A stretch of 8,905 bases of DNA from Candidatus Methanoperedentaceae archaeon (GTDB taxonomy: Archaea > Halobacteriota > Methanosarcinia > Methanosarcinales > Methanoperedenaceae): contig DUGO01000135.1 of NCBI GenBank assembly GCA_013331375.1, positions 1 through 8,905 on the forward strand. Direction: 5' to 3'. The notes beneath the pieces are model-generated. The model did not search any database. It saw only the letters and a list, made by a program, of their open reading frames with translations, and was not told where the DNA came from. How positions within the stretch are numbered: the first letter of the stretch is position 1; the number at the start of each line of letters is the position of its first letter. The position numbers were made by a program, and so were the translations under genes. This document shows positions 6,023 through 8,905 of the stretch, in pieces.

Positions 6023-6129
6023 CTCAGCGGGATTTTCAATCATCATATATCTGATTTTGTATTGGCTAATTAAAATAGTTCATCAATAAGAAAGCGCTAC
6101 CGATGCTGAAAACAGGTAACTTCCCAAAA
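6023..6129. other. AT-rich intergenic stretch without recognised genes
   Basis: Between the tRNA terminator and the next promoter the sequence is AT-rich. I found no convincing coding frame, long repeat, hairpin or C/D-box pattern. It may simply separate the tRNA from the eCIS promoter. Confidence 0.4.
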
Positions 6130-6140
6130 CATATATATAG
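6130..6140 (+). promoter_or_regulatory. TATA box of the eCIS-associated operon
   Basis: CATATATATAG is the strongest TATA-like element in the window. Transcription about 25-30 nt downstream would begin near 6160, giving an unusually long leader of about 105 nt before the first gene at 6268. Confidence 0.5.
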
Positions 6141-6159
6141 TATTACATCACTCATCATC

Positions 6160-6267
6160 ATGAGAAGTGCAGGTCCGGAGTGGACGTAACACAGGAGCGA
6201 GCGGTTGCGATGAAAACTCCTCTGGTCAGTGTAAGCTATTGATCTACATTATCAGGGAGGTGTTGAG
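6160..6267 (+). promoter_or_regulatory. Putative structured 5' leader with two mini-ORFs
   Basis: The likely untranslated leader of the next operon contains a small hairpin, GTCC/GGAC (6173-6176 with 6181-6184). Downstream, ACAC-AGGAG (from 6189) can pair with CTCCT (6217-6221) and GTGT (6229-6232) across an asymmetric internal loop. Two short frames start with ATG inside it: 6160-6189 (MRSAGPEWT) and 6210-6242 (MKTPLVSVSY). The second has AGGAG 12 nt upstream, and that AGGAG is also in the proposed stem. No known riboswitch class was recognised. The structure is inferred by eye. Confidence 0.25.
6255..6262 (+). promoter_or_regulatory. Strong ribosome-binding site selecting a TTG start
   Basis: GGGAGGTG sits five bases before the TTG at 6268. 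It is a near-perfect archaeal Shine-Dalgarno sequence and is the reason for accepting the non-ATG start of the following gene. Confidence 0.7.
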
Positions 6268-6591
6268 TTGATATTATGTGAGTGTGGCGAATTCATTGAA
6301 GGCAATACATTTAAAGAATACATTAAAACATCTATAAATCCATCCACGCCCACGATAGGGCATTCAGCATGCGGGCTCATATTCGATTTTATCGATGATA
6401 CGAAAAGGAGCTATTCCTCAAGGAAAGAGCTCAAAGAGCTTGCAATGAGGTTTGCCGGGAAGAGGCAGATGACTCCTGATATGACAGCCCTGTTCCTGCT
6501 TGAGGTCGAACGGCTGAAATCAGCAGGGAAATTCTCAGACAGGGATATCCTGGCAGCGGCTGCGCACAGGGTCATCATGCACAGGAAATGA
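6268..6591 (+). CDS. Uncharacterised 107-residue CxC...HxxC protein at the head of the eCIS operon
   Basis: I do not recognise a named family. The protein is small and soluble, with no signal peptide or membrane segment. The N-terminal third has C4-x-C6-G and H32-x2-C35-G, a spacing that could bind one zinc or other metal ion in a small ribbon or knuckle; the intervening stretch includes NPSTPTIGH (24-32). The remainder (about 50-107) is charged and predicted helical, with a basic C-terminus (HRVIMHRK). The start is TTG, fixed by a strong ribosome-binding site. Its stop is 10 bases before the ATPase start, so it is the first gene of that operon. It could be an accessory or regulatory component of the injection system, which is inference from position only. 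Its coding potential is supported by the ribosome-binding site, the open frame and operon placement. Confidence 0.7.
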   Translation: MILCECGEFIEGNTFKEYIKTSINPSTPTIGHSACGLIFDFIDDTKRSYSSRKELKELAMRFAGKRQMTPDMTALFLLEVERLKSAGKFSDRDILAAAAHRVIMHRK

Positions 6592-6601
6592 CTGTAACTC
6601 T

Positions 6602-8773
6602 ATGCAGGAAGTAGAGACCGCCGACGCGTCGGGCGTAACGCCAGCGTACAGGGATAATCTTGAGCATATCCTTGACGAGCTCAGGAGGATCGAGCTGATG
6701 CTCCGGATGAATATCGAGCGATCGAGGGCTGAACACCCCGGCGGTCCGAATGATTTCCCGGGTCTCTACATCTCGGAAGATGAGGTCACAAGCATCCTCC
6801 GGAGCCCGCTTTGCGAAGACGGCAATGCGGTCTGCCCGGAACAGGGGGCCGGTCCCTTACAAAAGATAACATCCGAAATCGAGGCAAGGAAACTTGCAAG
6901 CATTCGCAAAGGGCGGCAGCTGCGTCTGCCGTTTCTTGCCGGGACGTTCCGACTTGAGCCATTTGACGTCGATGTGCTGCTGATATGCCTCGCCTGCGAG
7001 CTTGACATCAGGTTCGAGAAGCTATACTCCTATCTCCAGAACGATATCACGCGAAAGCGCCCGACAATTGACCTTGTCCTGAAACTGCTCTGCGGCGACC
7101 AGGTAAGCAGATTGTCTTCCTTTGAGGTGTTCTCGCGCGGCTCACCCCTGTTGAGTAACCATTTGATATACCCCCTGGAAGCCTCCCAGGACGCCGGGAC
7201 GACGCTGATATCAAGGCAGATACGGCTTGATGATAGAATTCTCGGATTCCTTCTCGGGTCAGATGAGATCGATAGGCGGATAGAGAAATTCTCGCGGTTG
7301 ATATACCCGGCGAAATCCGCTCCGGAGCTGTCAGTTGAGGGCAGCGCCCGGGTCATTCTCAAAGACCCTGCGGGCAGGAATATGATCACATATTTCCACG
7401 GACCTTACGGCACGGGCAAGAAGACCGCGGCAGAGGCTGCATGCGGAAAGCTCGGGATACCTCTCCTTATCATCGATTCAAGAGGCATGGCAAAGGACGA
7501 CCCGTTCGATACACTGGTCATCGCCCTGCGGGAGGCGCTGTTGCAGGGATCGGCGGTCTATTTCGATGGATTCGATACCCTGGTGAACGAGAGGGACGCC
7601 TCTGGCGCGAGGAGCATCCTCAGGCAGCTTGACACGTTCCCAGACCCGGTGTTCCTCTCAGGCAGCATTCCATGGGAGCCTCCCGGAGTGCTTGCGGCTC
7701 ACGGGTTCATGAGCATCCCGTTCCCTGTACCATCATTTGAACTCAGGAGACGCATCTGGGAATCCCTCCTTGGAGGTGTGGTGGGGAATGATATCGATGT
7801 GACTTCGCTGGCAGGGAAATTCAAGTTCAGTGGGGGGCAGATCCGGGATGCCATTTTCACAGCGCGCAACATTGCGGCTTCAGGGAACGGCGGTACCCTG
7901 TCAATGGACCATCTGTACAGGGGATGCAAGGCACAGTCGAACAGGACGCTATCATCATTTTCCAGGAGGATCATGCCCCGTTACACCTGGAATGACATCG
8001 TGCTGCCCGGGGATATGGAAAAGCAGCTCAGGGAGATCAGCAGCCATATAAAGTATAAGGCGATGGTGTACTCTGACTGGGGTTTTGACAGGAAATATTC
8101 CATCGGGAAAGGTCTGAACGTTCTATTCGCGGGTCCATCCGGCACGGGAAAAACGATGGCTGCAGAGGTCATTGCAAATGATGCCGGGCTCGATATCTAT
8201 AAGATCGACCTTTCGGGTATCGTGAGCAAATACATTGGAGAGACAGAGAAAAACCTCATGAAAGTGTTCAATGAAGCCGAGACCAGCAATGCCATATTGT
8301 TCTTTGATGAAGCCGACGCATTGTTCGGCAAGAGGACGGAGATACGGGATTCACATGACAGGTACTCTAATATTGAGGTCAATTACCTGCTCCAGAAGAT
8401 CGAGGAATATGAAGGCATAGTGATACTCGCCACCAATTTCAAGAAGAATATCGATGAGGCATTCCTGCGCAGGATGCAGTTCTCCGTGGACTTCCCTCCC
8501 CCGGAAGAAGGACAGAGGGAACGGATATGGGGCAGCATATTCCCGAAAGAGACCCCTGTCGACGACGGGGTGGACTTCGGCTTCCTTGCAAGAATAGCGC
8601 TGACAGGCGGCAGCATCAAGAACGTGGCTATATCAGCAGCCTTCATGGCTGCAGACGATGGCAAAATCGTGACAATGGAACATATCATCAGGGCACTGAA
8701 GAGAGAATTCCAGAAAATAGGGAAGCTCTGGACCCCTGATGATTTTGGCAGGTACTCCGATTTCGTGAAATGA
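6602..8773 (+). CDS. Two-domain AAA+ ATPase of eCIS type (Afp15/Pvc15-like)
   Basis: A 723-residue cytoplasmic ATPase. The N-terminal region (about 15-230) is helical, with ELRRIELMLRM at 26-36 and the stretch FPGLYISEDEV at 52-62 that I associate with contractile injection system ATPases. AAA domain 1 (about 245-430) has Walker A GPYGTGKKT at 267-275 but a weak Walker B (VYFDGF, Gly instead of the catalytic Glu), plus sensor 2-like SGGQIRD at 410-416. AAA domain 2 (about 460-705) is complete: Walker A GPSGTGKT 511-518, pore loop KYIGET 543-548, Walker B ILFFDEAD 565-572, sensor 1 N612, arginines R623-R624 and sensor 2 GGSIKN 669-674. Members are thought to act in assembly or disassembly of the particle. 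No ribosome-binding site is well placed before the ATG, so translation may be coupled to the upstream gene. Confidence 0.85.
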   Translation: MQEVETADASGVTPAYRDNLEHILDELRRIELMLRMNIERSRAEHPGGPNDFPGLYISEDEVTSILRSPLCEDGNAVCPEQGAGPLQKITSEIEARKLASIRKGRQLRLPFLAGTFRLEPFDVDVLLICLACELDIRFEKLYSYLQNDITRKRPTIDLVLKLLCGDQVSRLSSFEVFSRGSPLLSNHLIYPLEASQDAGTTLISRQIRLDDRILGFLLGSDEIDRRIEKFSRLIYPAKSAPELSVEGSARVILKDPAGRNMITYFHGPYGTGKKTAAEAACGKLGIPLLIIDSRGMAKDDPFDTLVIALREALLQGSAVYFDGFDTLVNERDASGARSILRQLDTFPDPVFLSGSIPWEPPGVLAAHGFMSIPFPVPSFELRRRIWESLLGGVVGNDIDVTSLAGKFKFSGGQIRDAIFTARNIAASGNGGTLSMDHLYRGCKAQSNRTLSSFSRRIMPRYTWNDIVLPGDMEKQLREISSHIKYKAMVYSDWGFDRKYSIGKGLNVLFAGPSGTGKTMAAEVIANDAGLDIYKIDLSGIVSKYIGETEKNLMKVFNEAETSNAILFFDEADALFGKRTEIRDSHDRYSNIEVNYLLQKIEEYEGIVILATNFKKNIDEAFLRRMQFSVDFPPPEEGQRERIWGSIFPKETPVDDGVDFGFLARIALTGGSIKNVAISAAFMAADDGKIVTMEHIIRALKREFQKIGKLWTPDDFGRYSDFVK

Positions 8774-8842
8774 CATGCGGTCCCGCAGGAATGGGGGAGC
8801 AGAATACTTGGGACCCATCTCGGTGATGCGAAGGATTGAATC

Positions 8843-8905
8843 ATGGCAGGTTACGCGGCTATAGAATTCGCAAGTAATGCGATCATGGATATCCTGAGGA
8901 AGTAC
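8843..8905 (+). CDS. N-terminus of probable eCIS tail-terminator protein (Pvc16/Afp16, DUF4255), cut by window edge
   Basis: Only 21 codons are present: MAGYAAIEFASNAIMDILRK and a Tyr. The pattern, a short polar start followed by AxxxxSxAIxxxLR, resembles the N-terminus of the DUF4255/Pvc16_N family, which caps the sheath-tube in contractile injection systems. AAGGAT ends seven bases before the ATG. It lies 69 bases after the eCIS-type ATPase gene on the same strand, which strengthens the call because genes 15 and 16 are neighbours in known eCIS clusters. With so few residues the identification is mostly contextual. Confidence 0.6.
   Translation, partial: MAGYAAIEFASNAIMDILRKY

Noticed and set aside
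6095..6245. A C/D-box guide RNA, suggested by GATGA- and CTGA-like words.
   Set aside because: The boxes are imperfect and not spaced as C, D', C', D. Ordinary sequence explains them equally well.
8774..8790. A TGCGG/CCGCA hairpin after the ATPase as a terminator.
   Set aside because: The stem is only five pairs with a two-base loop and no T-tract follows.
8383..8844. A 153-codon minus-strand frame opposite the ATPase C-terminus.
   Set aside because: It is antisense to a well conserved AAA+ domain and has no recognisable protein features.
8775..8864. A 29-codon frame between the ATPase and the Pvc16-like gene.
   Set aside because: It overlaps the better supported gene at 8843, has no ribosome-binding site and encodes an unremarkable sequence.
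1..8905. CRISPR array, insertion sequence or integrase.
   Set aside because: No regularly spaced repeats, terminal inverted repeats or transposase/integrase motifs were seen on either strand.

Overview
The window is archaeal and most resembles an anaerobic methane-oxidising relative of the Methanosarcinales, of the 'Candidatus Methanoperedens' (ANME-2d) type. Four things point this way: consecutive multiheme c-type cytochrome genes; a DUF1890/DUF1894 gene pair that I know from methanogens and their relatives; a stand-alone siroheme sulfite-reductase-like protein of the methanogen Dsr-LP kind; and archaeal signals (TATA-like boxes 25-30 nt before likely transcript starts, strong AAGGAGA/GGAGGTG ribosome-binding sites, and a tRNA gene without encoded CCA). 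The lineage is inferred from gene content, not proven.

Bases 2-1855 (+) are a tight operon of three exported cytochromes. The first enters from the left edge with six visible CxxCH motifs. The second is small, with two CxxCH motifs plus an unusual CxCH. The third is tetraheme, with three CxxCH motifs, one Cx4CH and an EF-hand-like loop directly before a heme. All three carry a G-x-H-T element before the first visible CxxCH and are dense in N-x-S/T sequons, as expected for glycosylated proteins outside the cell. Bases 1881-3653 (-) converge on this operon and encode, in transcription order, an AI-2E/PerM-family membrane protein, DUF1890 and DUF1894, with overlapping or closely spaced ends.

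Bases 3805-5899 (+) diverge from that operon. They hold a small siroheme/4Fe-4S reductase, a PfkB-family kinase gene interrupted by one in-frame TAG, and a cupredoxin lipoprotein with a complete type 1 copper site. A tRNA-Arg(GCG) follows at 5943-6016 with its own TATA-like box and T-tract.

From 6130 a new transcription unit starts with a strong TATA-like box and a leader of about 100 nt. It then encodes a 107-residue protein with a CxC...HxxC pattern and a 723-residue two-domain AAA+ ATPase of the extracellular contractile injection system (eCIS) Afp15/Pvc15 type. At the right edge are the first 21 codons of a probable Pvc16/DUF4255 tail-terminator protein. The window therefore appears to hold the beginning of an archaeal eCIS locus whose sheath, tube and baseplate genes should lie to the right. 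The main points for follow-up are the in-frame TAG in the kinase, the non-canonical heme motifs and EF-hand-like loop in the cytochromes, and the leader and small unknown gene at the head of the eCIS locus.
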